A stretch of 25,507 bases of DNA from Chara braunii. Its lineage: Eukaryota > Streptophyta > Charophyceae > Charales > Characeae. The notes below the pieces were generated by a model. It did no database searches and had not been told where the DNA came from. It worked only from the letters and a program-made list of their open reading frames with translations. A program made the position numbers and the translations under genes. The stretch covers positions 2,560,029-2,585,535 of the forward strand of contig BFEA01000076.1 in NCBI GenBank assembly GCA_003427395.1, given 5' to 3'. Shown here piece after piece: positions 17,639-25,507 of this stretch. Position 1 is the stretch's first letter. Every line of letters begins with the position of its first letter.

Positions 17639-19223
17639 ATAGCAAACGATGCAGTCCCCTTAGTTCCCCCGGGATCGGTGGAGGAGAAGGTACAGGAGAC
17701 GCAGATGACCCCCCTGCAAGGAAACATGGAAAATGCAGGCTGTAAAACGGTGAGAAAGGAAACAGGAAAAGGAATGTGGGTGCAAAAACAACAGACGGAA
17801 CCCGGACCGTCACGAGATGATAAAAATGGCCCCCGAGACATTCCAGGCCCTCCAGCTGGACAATATATCCCGGAAGAAGAAGACGCAGAGGGAACAAATG
17901 CCCAAAGGAAACAACTCCCCCCCCCCCGCGCATATACAACAGAGCAGGAGCGAGGGGGCAAAGGGAAAGACCACTAAAGAGGTAACAGCAGCACAAGAGA
18001 TCACAATCATCCCCCCCAATCAGTCGGGACAAGAGAGATCTGAAACACAGCTGGAGGTGCAGGCAGAGGTGAGGGGGATGGAGGTAGAACCAGGGCTGCG
18101 GGGGGAGGAGAATTAGGAGCAATACAAGGGGGCAGCAGAAGGGCTCCCACAAGAGGGACAGATGACAGACACCGACCCCTTTCAGGCAGCTTTTGACTCA
18201 GAACCGATGGACGTAGACCCTCTCCCGGTCAACGCTAGCACATCACCCAAGGGCTTAGAGTCGGGAAAAGAACTAGGAGACAAGGAGGAAGGGGCCCCGC
18301 CACAACATCTACCTACGGAACAAAAACTGGCTGCCATTGCAGAGTGGCTTATGGGAAATTTGAAAGCAAAACATGGCCCCCTCACGGATGAATTATGGGA
18401 TAAGACATATGGAGAATTATTCCCTATGCTCGACACAAGCACTGCGCTTAAAAACGTGCTAGAGAAGGGACTGCAACCTGCGGTGAGTTGGACGGAAGCG
18501 TGGCACAGATTTACGACAATCGTCTTCACGAGATTCCAACCACCCCACAAAGCAGCAAAAGAAGAACCAAAGTAGGAGGGGGGCTGTGTCGAGGCAGAGA
18601 ACCAACAGAACCAAAGGACACAAGCCACCCTAGAACTACAACAACCAGTCCCACCCCCGGGCCCGGACCCTCCAGACCCGGATGAGGACGCACCGCTGGA
18701 CCTAGTGCGAAAAAAAAAACTCAGACAGCTGGTCGAGATGGGCCGCGATTATGGGCCGATGTCACAGAACGCCATGCTGATTATTCCGGTCCAGAAGAAA
18801 AATGAGAAATGGGAAGTGGGCCTGGTCCCAGAAAGCAACAGCAAACAGGGGAGCATCACGCTCCAGGGTTGGTTGTCTTTTTGGGCGGAGCCACAGAACA
18901 GCCAAGCTGAAGCTGCGGTAGAAATTCTGCAAATGCAATTAGAATCCCACATTGCAGAAACTCTACCGCCAGGGGCACAGGCCAAAGCCTCGATTTTATC
19001 AGGCCCCAACAAAATTGCACAGAGGGATGTTTACTTACGATACGACCCAACCAAGGAGGCAGGTATGAGATGGTACACCCGCGCACAATTATTATACTTA
19101 CAAATGGTCAAGATTGGGCACAACGATGCCTGGACTGAACAGGACGTCCAAAGATGTTTATGTGCCCTCCTTAGACAGGGCCAGGATTGGGATTGGGACC
19201 AACTGTCGTGGATCCGCCTATAA
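17636..19223 (+). pseudogene. LINE ORF1, broken
   Basis: Three blocks. 17636-about 17925 in frame 2 (MTPLQGNMENAGCKTVRKE, YIPEEEDAEGTNAQRK) is followed by an 11-C run at 17917-17927 where the frame probably slips. Frame 3 then runs on to 19223, interrupted only by TAG 18114-18116 and TAG 18573-18575. From ATG 18162 the protein would have about 353 residues: an acidic N-terminus (MTDTDPFQAAFDSEPMDVDP), a helical region (KLAAIAEWLMGNLKAKHGPL), a Pro-rich linker and a C-terminal part with WEVGLVPESNS, YLRYDPTKEAGMRWYTRAQ. There is no zinc knuckle. Its position 18 bp before ORF2 and its charged, low-complexity start suit an ORF1 RNA-binding protein, but I recognise no domain. Confidence 0.6.
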
Positions 19224-19241
19224 AAAACTTAAGAGGATACA

Positions 19242-20219
19242 ATGAACAGCACGAGCAAAATAGATCCAGTTAGAGCAGTGTACGGGAAAGACCGTATCTG
19301 GAACCAATGCACGAGGGCAGCCGACCTTGACCTACGCTCCTTGAATGTGAAAAGTCTGGCCTCCTGTAATTCAGATAAACAAAATGCAATCTGGGACTTG
19401 ATGAGGGGAGTGGGGGGTAGGGACTGGCCAGATATAGTATGTATTCAGGAAACACACGTGATGGACACCCCAGAGCACAACCGTATTCACAAGATGATCT
19501 GGCCGTATAAAGCCTTCAGGGCTCATGCCTCGAGGCCAGGAAGCGCTGGGGTGGCCATCTGGATTCCCCCGGAGTCCCGGGCAGACCTGGTCCACTGGGT
19601 GGTGGATCAAGAGGAAGGCCGGTGGGTGTCTGCCCTGGTCGCACTGGAACTTAAAATTGTATGCATAATATGCATCTATGCCCCCAACAATGTAAGCGAG
19701 AGAAGAATCTTCCTGGAGAACATTAAAGCGCAGATTTCGAAAGGGGTCCCGGTCATTATAGCCGGAGACTTCAATGCAGCCCCGGACCAATGGATGGATA
19801 GATGGCGGACGCCCTCCCCAACCCCGACGTATGTGGAGGAGGATGAGAGGATGATAAACGATCTATGTCTATCACTGAAAGTCTTTGACTCCTTCCGGAA
19901 GCTGAACCCAGATACTAGATTCTACTCATGTCTACGAAAGACTGGAATGGAAAACCAAACGAGATCCCGGATCGACCTAATTCTTACCTCGGAAGATATG
20001 GGGGGCTCCCTGCTTCTAGTAGCAATCCTGCCTGCAAGCCCGCACCCGGGCCTCGATCACAAAATGTGCACGGTCATCCTATCCTTTCGAAAGAAGCCCG
20101 ATTGGGGACCAGGTTTCTACAAACTTAAGACTTACATCTTGCAACAGAAAACCTTTCGGAACTACATTACGGACTGCTGGACTAGCACTTGCAAAAGCAA
20201 CACTTCCAGCAGTCAATAG
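19242..20219 (+). pseudogene. LINE ORF2, endonuclease domain
   Basis: ATG 19242 opens the frame 18 bp after ORF1. Endonuclease/exonuclease/phosphatase motifs appear in order: LNVKSL near residue 34, catalytic Glu in IQETH (residues 69-72), IYAPNN near 146, GDFNAAPDQW near 175, RSRIDLILTS near 241, and DHKM near 272. All are the expected L1 endonuclease residues, including the final His of the GLDH motif. The enzyme nicks target DNA to prime reverse transcription. The frame stops at TAG 20217-20219 after a slip at about 20160-20240; the rest of ORF2 is in frame 2. Confidence 0.9.
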
Positions 20220-20239
20220 ACTGGTTTAACAATGGACTA

Positions 20240-21064
20240 TTCTAGCTGGGTAAAAAATGCCGCGAATATTCTAAACTACTAGCAGCTAGAAAACATCAGC
20301 AGGAAATGGAAATTCATCAACAACTACAGCAACTCGAGCACCAAGAGCAGCCCAAGGAACATCCAGAAATACAAACAGTGAGGCAACAACTCCAGACTTT
20401 CGCCACACATTGACGAGAAGGAACACGAGTAAGAGGACGATTAACAAGATACCATACCGGAGGCACAACGGATAAAAAATTATTTAGCATGGCCCGAGCA
20501 CGTTCGCGCAGAACAACCATCGAAGCACTATATGATCCACAAACTGGCCACCAGAATATCGCCACCTCCACCCCCCACTGCACACAGATAGCAAGATCCT
20601 TTTACCAAGACCTGTTCACCTCGAGGTGTGCCCGACAAGAGAGGAATGCTAGGGAGAAAGAAATAGGGGAATTCTTGAAACCATTGGAGAAGACCCTAAC
20701 TGGACAGCAAAAAGTAGATTTGGATCGGTCCCTGTCCAAAGAGAAAATATGGACGGCGATGATGCAGATGGAAGAAGAGAAGACGCCAGACATAGATGGG
20801 TTTCCAAAGGAATACTGGGAGACCTTCTGGACTCAGATGGCCCCGGACCTCATGGATTTCTATCAACAAGTGTGGGAAACAGAGAGAATGGGGGAGTTGG
20901 TGGGACAAGGAGTTCTCACCTTGTTACACAAAAAGGGAGACAAGATGGCCAATAACCCTGCTCACAGTAGTCTACAAAATGCTGGCGAAGATCCACTACT
21001 CCCGGTCCTGGAAGATATTATCCATCCGACACAAACCGGGCTCATAAAAGGGAGAAGGATATAG
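20240..21064 (+). pseudogene. LINE ORF2, linker and RT N-terminal part
   Basis: Frame 2 reads a Gln/Glu-rich helical linker (KCREYSKLLAARKHQQEMEI), TGA 20411-20413, then REGTRVRGRLTRYHTGG, EKTPDIDGFPKEYWETFW (the P.DGF...F motif of LINE RT) and GVLTLLHKKGDK. The next motif, PITLLTVVYKMLAKI, is in frame 3 (about 20955-21000), and frame 2 resumes with IIHPTQTGLIKGRRI. Two opposite single-base slips therefore bracket about 70 bp. The segment ends at TAG 21062-21064, where the next residue should be Gln or similar before DNILL. Confidence 0.85.
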
Positions 21065-22996
21065 GATAACATACTATTAGTTAATGAACTAGTTAAACGA
21101 ACAAGACAAGACAAACAAAATGCGACAGTCGCCTTTATAGATTTTGAAAAAGCTTACGACCACGTGGACTGGCTTTTCCTAGACAGATGTATGGAACAAA
21201 TGAATATAGAGCCATTCTTTCGACGCTGGACTGAAATACTTCACCACAACGCAACCACATGTGTCCAGGTCAATGGAAGGATAGTGTCGGCCTTTCCGCT
21301 GCAACGGTCGGTTCGCCAAGGAGACCCTTTGGCACCCTTCCTGTTTATTATAGTAATGGAGGCATTGGCAGCAAACCTCTGCGCCAACAAAGACCTCAGG
21401 AAACTGCAGATCTTGGCCATACCGGAAGAAGCAATCCCGATCTGTTCGATGTTTGCAGACGACTTGACACTCGTGGTCGATGCAACCGCAGCAAACATGG
21501 AAGAGATCAGGCGATTATTCAACTGGCTGACAATAGTCTCAGATATGACTGTCAATTGGGGAAACAAAACCCTGGGATGGTGGATCCACCACCAAGGGAC
21601 GCGCCCCCCCGGGCTCCCACAGGTCAAATGGCTCCCGGAAACGGCCCCGGTCAGAGTGTTGGGAATTATGCTGACGGCACTGGGTAAGCCTGCATCAAAT
21701 GATGAGTGGATCTTGAAGCCTACGTTAGAGAAACTAGCCCACTGGAAGGACCGTCAGACCTCCCTTATCAGAAGGGCATTAGTGATCAATAGTGTAATAT
21801 TGGCGGCCCTCTGGTACAAATCTGCAATCTGGGCCCTCAGCAAGGACGCTGTGGGATCACTAAAACGGCAGGTGACAACCCTGCTATGGACAGGCAATGG
21901 AGAACTGCAAAATGTCATAAGCAGGGTAGCCTGGCAATCAGTGATTCAACCCAAAGAAAAAGGGGGCCTGGGGATCCTTGATCCAGAAATCCAGATCAAA
22001 GCCTTAACAATTCAATGGATCAAAAGATTACTTTTCACTAAATATCCCCCATGGCAGGCCCTTGCGTTGGAACAAATAGCTAGACTTGCTCCTCAGACAC
22101 CTCAGGGAGTTAACCCGCTAACCTGGCTGGAAGACCTTTGTTGGACAGTGTCACGGTCCCGTCGTAACGGGCAAGCTCCAGGCCGAGACACAACCCGCTC
22201 GGATTTGGTCAGGGACGACTTCTGGGTCCAGGTTGTGAAAGCCTGGCGCCAGCTGTCGCTCCCCGACAAACACTCACCAACCAGGTGGGAAGAGGTGGCG
22301 CGCCAACACCTTTTCGGCAACAGGAAAATAACGGACCGGAACAGCAGAGTGTATTGCAGCTCTAGTGCCCCGTGGAATAGCTGGGTCAAAAAAGGTATAA
22401 CCATAATAAAAGACATATGGGACACACGAGTGCGAGACTGGAAATCGGCACAGCAACTAAGGACCACACTAAGGTATTGCCACAAAATCGAAGAGCACAT
22501 CGAAACCTTGATTTTTGCTATCCCCCTAGATTGGGTCCGTATCTTGCGCAAAGGGCCGCGGTTGACAGAAGGGGACTGGGCAATCGCCCCGGGAGATCCG
22601 GAGAGTGTAGGCAACATGATAGAGGTACGGGCGAAAGAAACCTTGACCAATCTCTTCCACATTGGCAAGGACAACGTGCTCACCCGCTACACTCCAGACG
22701 TGGTGAGAAGGTGCAGAAATTCAGATCTGCACAGAATCCGGGTGCTGCGGGACAAAGATGCATGGATCGTATACCAGCCAGACATTCCTATAGTTGAACT
22801 TCCCTTTGATCCCGAGGAATGGCAGTGGTCCCGCCCACTAACACGCACGACGGGGGAGAGCTTAAAATTACACACCTTGACGGTGAAGGCTACCTATCGC
22901 CTGCTGCGCCCAAAAGTGAATATTAAAGAAACAGTGAAGGCCCGATGGAGATCTCATCTGAATGTAGGAACAGAGGCAATCCACCCCATTCGATAG
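21065..22996 (+). pseudogene. LINE ORF2, RT core and thumb
   Basis: The frame continues without shift after the 21062 stop: DNILLVNELVKRTRQDKQN, ATVAFIDFEKAYDHVDW (RT motif A with the first catalytic Asp), SVRQGDPLAPFLFIIVMEAL (motif B), MFADDLTLVVD (motif C, FADD at nt 21452-21463), then VNWGNKTLGWW, VRVLGIML, and a long C-terminal region with TTLLWTGNGE, KEKGGLGILDPEIQIKALTI. All RT catalytic residues are kept. The usual GKT-type NW.KT.. helix is also recognisable. The frame closes at TAG 22994-22996 but resumes directly beyond it. FADD rather than YADD, together with the endonuclease, fits a non-LTR retroelement. Confidence 0.92.
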
Positions 22997-23656
22997 TTCA
23001 CTACCACAAGGTCCACGCCAGCGAAGATGGCCTCACTACAATGGCAGATAGAACATCGTTGCCTGCCCACGAACGATTGGCTGATAGACCGTACATATCT
23101 AGAGCAGAAGGGTCGGGCGCTACCGTGGTGCAGATCGTGCCACACCACCTTCCCCTTCCGCAGACTCCCGGAAACCATAGAGCACATATTCATGCAATGT
23201 CCGGGGGCGGTGCTCATGTGGCGGTGGTGGGACAAAATCTGGTCCAAACTGGGTACCGACTCCAACTGGCCATGGGACTGAAGAGCCATACTATGTGAAA
23301 CCTGGTCCTCCCCCATTGACAATGTCTTCGAAAATAATATGTTCAAGTTAGGAAGGAGAGCAGTCATGTGGTCCCTTTGGAGAAAACACTGCACCCACGC
23401 AATAGAGGGGGTCCGCATAGCCGGGGAAGAGGTATCAGACATGATAAAGCAATATATCCAACAAGAACTTCGAGTACAGTGGCAAAAAGTGAAAAACCAA
23501 CTAGAGTTGTTGCATACACCAAAGGACATAACACAAGCAATTCAACAGTTCTCCGGGGACTGGTTGGGCAATGTGAACGGGGGTTGGATCGTTGTCGTCC
23601 GATGGGACGGCAAGCCTGCCCAGGAATGCGACCGGGACGAGTTCAGAAGAGATTAA
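22997..23656 (+). pseudogene. LINE ORF2, C-terminal zinc motif and tail
   Basis: Same frame: MASLQWQIEHRCLPTNDWLI, then WCRSCHTTFPFRRLPETIEH and IFMQCPG. Cys codons at 23129 and 23138, His at 23183 and Cys at 23198 form the C-X2-C...H-X4-C pattern of the zf-RVT domain found after LINE RTs. TGA 23279-23281 interrupts, and a helical tail (MFKLGRRAVMWSLWRKHC, KQYIQQELRVQWQKVKNQLE) runs to a stop at 23654-23656. An alternative end in frame 3 reaches 23786 (LNFRDWTTVGQEIPLRPP); I cannot decide which is original. Confidence 0.85.
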
Positions 23657-24310
23657 CTCCCTCAACTTCAGGGACTGGACTACAGTGGGACAGGAGATAC
23701 CACTACGACCACCTACAGATTTCCCCGATCCATTCCCACCCCACCAATTGGCGATGATCGACATGCAATGGTACGTTGCAGAATGAGAAAGGAAGCGGCG
23801 GGTTGACAAGTAACACTGGGAGCTTCCAGGAAAGCACGACTGATCCGACGGTCTGGTGCAGTATGAAGAACCCCGCATAGTTAAATCTTTGGAGGACAGA
23901 GTAATCAGTGCTGACACCTTCTTAGATCCCCTCTTGATTCACTGTGTATAGGGGACGCTGGACCCGTTTTCCAGCAGGGGACGCTGGTCCCTTGAATGTT
24001 CGAGATTGCAGTTAGGGAGGGGCAAAAGGAGAAGAGCTAGTTTTTAGCAGCACACATCTGTCGCTTGGTTCAACGCGAAGAGGCTCCTTTCCTTCTTCCA
24101 AAACTCCTGCTCAGTCAATCCTCTGGATTCCAGAGTAGTCAATCCTGGCAGGAGACTCCCACTCCTTTTTCCTGACATACCCCAAACCTTGTCTAGATCA
24201 GGGACGCAAGACCCGTTTTCCAGCAGGTGATGCTCCCCACTAATAGATGGAGCCTCTCCTCAAGTGCTAGTGGTGTCTGCTCTTACCAACGCCACTAGAA
24301 TTGGAAGGGA

Positions 24311-24313
<3 letters not shown>
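23657..24313 (+). other. LINE 3' UTR
   Basis: Between the end of ORF2 and the A run, no open frame of note. It contains an 18-bp exact direct repeat, GACCCGTTTTCCAGCAGG, at 23961-23978 and 24210-24227, each inside a longer imperfect copy beginning GGGACGC. Confidence 0.7.

Positions 24314-24340
<27 letters not shown>
24314..24340 (+). other. Poly(A) tail of LINE
   Basis: 27 consecutive A mark the 3' end of the LINE copied from its polyadenylated RNA. The sequence changes abruptly to CCCTG-rich repeats afterwards. Confidence 0.88.
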
Positions 24341-24344
<4 letters not shown>

Positions 24345-24597
24345 CAGTAGGACTACCCTGCTCCCTGCCGTCCCTTTAATTCATTTGGAGGACTACCCTG
24401 TTCCCTGCAACCCCCTCTAGTTCATCAGGACAACTCTGTTCACCGGTACCAAACCCTGTTCCCTCTTACTCCCGCAGCCCATGCCACCCACATTATGCCC
24501 CTCTTCCCTTTCGACTGGTTAACCAGCGATCGGCCCCGTCCCGTCCTTCACAGATTTCAGCATTGCTTCATGATTTTTGGCAGTCAGACGTTGCCTT
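24341..24597. repeat. Degenerate TCATCAG...CCCTGTTCCCTG repeats, right flank of LINE
   Basis: Units begin at 24341 (TCATCAGTAGGACTACCCTG), 24381 (TCATTTGGAGGACTACCCTG) and 24422 (TCATCAGGACAACTCTG). They share CATCA-TAG and CCCTG-TTCCCTG words with the 53-bp array left of the LINE, which suggests that the LINE split one repeat-bearing region of element 3. The rest, to 24597, has no recognised feature. Confidence 0.55.
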
Positions 24598-24614
24598 CTA
24601 GAGGGAGGGGATAG
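24598..24614 (+). promoter_or_regulatory. Polypurine tract of element 3
   Basis: CTAGAGGGAGGGGATAG lies directly before TGTTACGG. The purine run next to a TGTTAC start repeats the arrangement at the 3' end of element 1. Confidence 0.75.
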
Positions 24615-25139
24615 TGTTACGGACTCCGTCAGGGCTCGATCCCTGGTCTATCTTTTTGCTGTTTCGGCTACATCCCGTTTTCGGCCTGGCAACCTTTTTC
24701 CAAACCCCTCCTTACCGTAGGATTTTGGACAACGGGCACCATGCTGCAATTCGGGCACCACTTTCAAATACCGCATTTTTCAGTTCTGCCCTCGGGGCCT
24801 TTGCGGAAATGCCCCTGGTACCGTATGTGTCACCGGTACTTATACCGGCTCCCCGTACGGTACGAGGACCAGTCTCGCACCAGTTTTCAGCTGCTGTGCT
24901 CGTACTCAGTGTGACTTGCTCCTGTTTCGGCATTCGGAATCCAAGACTTCGACTGTGTGTTTGCCACTGTGTCTCCGCCCGACCCTCGGTCGTGTCGAGT
25001 GAGTGAGTGTGTGTGTGTGCTCTCACTCTCTCCCTCTCTCTCTCCTCCACCTCGCCTCTTCCTATTTTTCCCTCAGCCTCGCACTCGTCACACTAGTACC
25101 AGAGCGGTTCGAACCCGCCCGACCCACCCTGCTTCGTCG

Positions 25140-25320
25140 TCACCACCTGGCCATCATCAGCATCATTGTCGTGATCGTCGTCGTAGTGCCACGTCATCGT
25201 TGTCGTGCCACGTCATCATCGTCATCGTCGTCGTCGTGCCACGTCATGATCGTCACCGTCACGATCGTCGTCATCGTGCCACGTCGCCATCGTCGTGCCC
25301 GTCGTTCTTGTCGTCGCGCC
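25140..25320 (+). repeat. GTCGTCATC-rich stretch with four CCACGTCA-type motifs
   Basis: A degenerate array of CGTCGT and CATCGTC words. Within it CCACGTCA occurs at 25189-25196, 25208-25215 and 25239-25246, with CCACGTCG at 25279-25286, each preceded by GTG. The reverse complement TGACGTGG is a known plant bZIP binding hexamer class (ACGT core). Confidence 0.7.
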
Positions 25321-25378
25321 GTGCCATCCTCGACATCGTCGTTGCTACCTCCGCGCAGGTAAGTAATCGACGACAATT

Positions 25379-25500
25379 TTCTTTTTTATTTTTTTTTCTC
25401 TTTCCTTCTTCTTCTTCTTCTCTGTCTTCGTTCTTTTCTTTTTCTTCTTCTTTTTCTTCTTCTTCTCCTTATCTTCCTCTACTTCTTTCCTTCTCCCCCC
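25379..25500 (+). repeat. Polypyrimidine (CTT)n tract
   Basis: Almost pure C/T with many CTT units, ending in a C run at the window edge. Simple-sequence DNA, non-coding. Confidence 0.85.
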
Positions 25501-25507
25501 CGACCCC

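Larger units (their letters stand above)
17636..24340 (+). mobile_element. LINE retrotransposon (L1-like organisation) nested in element 3
   Basis: ORF1, then ORF2 with an apurinic-type endonuclease at the N-terminus, a FADD reverse transcriptase and a C-terminal cysteine/histidine motif, then a roughly 650-bp 3' UTR and a run of 27 A at 24314-24340. This is the layout of L1-type LINEs in plants. ORF2 covers most of its expected length, so the copy is close to full length. The 5' end is set by the end of the 53-bp array and is approximate. I could not find an exact target-site duplication. At least five in-frame stops and several frameshifts inactivate it. Confidence 0.85.
14763..25507 (+). 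mobile_element. Element 3: gag-only LTR retrotransposon interrupted by a LINE, right end outside window
   Basis: A decayed gag (14763-16776), about 0.65 kb of non-coding DNA, a 53-bp tandem array, a nested LINE, about 0.26 kb of repeats, a polypurine tract (24598-24614) and an LTR start (TGTTACGG at 24615) all lie in one orientation. Without the LINE the interior from gag to LTR is only about 3.2 kb and no protease, RT or integrase motif is visible. That fits a non-autonomous element keeping only gag, as described for plant TR-GAG elements. The left end, PBS and 5' LTR are not identified, and the 3' LTR runs past 25507. An alternative is that gag and LTR belong to different fragments. Confidence 0.55.
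24615..25507 (+). repeat. 3' LTR of element 3, incomplete
   Basis: It starts TGTTACGGACTCCGTCAGG after the polypurine tract and continues past the window end, so length and CA end are unknown. It contains (GT)n and CT runs at about 25005-25050, a CGTCAT-rich stretch at 25140-25320, a consensus splice donor at 25356-25364 and a CTT-rich polypyrimidine tract from 25379. No coding region is supported. Confidence 0.65.

Noticed and set aside
17632-18152. Minus-strand Leu/Cys-rich frames that look like membrane proteins
   Set aside because: They are reverse translations of A/G-rich ORF1 coding sequence; hydrophobicity follows from base composition.
3638-22996. UAG reassigned to glutamine, as in some green algae
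   Set aside because: Frameshifts, deletions and TGA and TAA stops occur in the same frames, so ordinary decay explains the stops. Intact host genes would be needed to test it.
24712-25050. Minus-strand frame of 112 codons in the element 3 LTR
   Set aside because: It starts in simple (AC)n/(AG)n sequence, has no motif, and lies within an LTR.

Overview
The window reads as eukaryotic repeat-rich DNA, most likely from a streptophyte. The pol and gag phrases resemble predicted proteins I associate with the charophyte Chara braunii, but that is recognition from memory, not a search. I see no intact cellular gene, tRNA, rRNA or CRISPR array. Everything that can be named is a retroelement, a small inverted-repeat element or simple repeat, and all recognisable coding lies on the + strand.

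Layout. 1-170 is CT-rich low-complexity DNA; 171-1190 is unassigned and holds several N. 1225-6339 is the 3' part of a Ty3/Gypsy element (element 1): protease tail, reverse transcriptase, RNase H, integrase and a chromodomain-like end, then a polypurine tract at 4462-4474 and one LTR at 4475-6339. A 238-bp element with 27-bp terminal inverted repeats (5029-5266) sits inside that LTR. 6340-6681 and 14011-14425 are the two halves of an AT-rich tract of diverged repeats, split by a second Gypsy element.

Element 2 (6682-14010) has both LTRs, a primer binding site, a polypurine tract and a short target-site duplication. Its gag and pol are broken by stops and frameshifts, and an internal deletion removes the RT catalytic centre through the first half of integrase. 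A 175-N assembly gap lies in it.

From 14763 to the window end is element 3, a gag-bearing LTR element in which no pol is recognisable. It has a gag in three frames, a polypurine tract at 24598-24614, and a 3' LTR that starts at 24615 and leaves the window. A LINE of the endonuclease plus RT type (about 17636-24340) is nested in its non-coding part: ORF1, ORF2 with endonuclease, RT and a C-terminal zinc motif, a 3' UTR and a run of 27 A. A four-copy, 53-bp tandem repeat lies just before it and related repeats lie just after.

The pieces do not work together as a pathway. They are layered insertions at different stages of decay. The points most worth following are the small inverted-repeat element, the gag-only element, the probably false assembly gap, regulatory motifs shared between LTR families, and the excess of TAG stops in the decayed frames.
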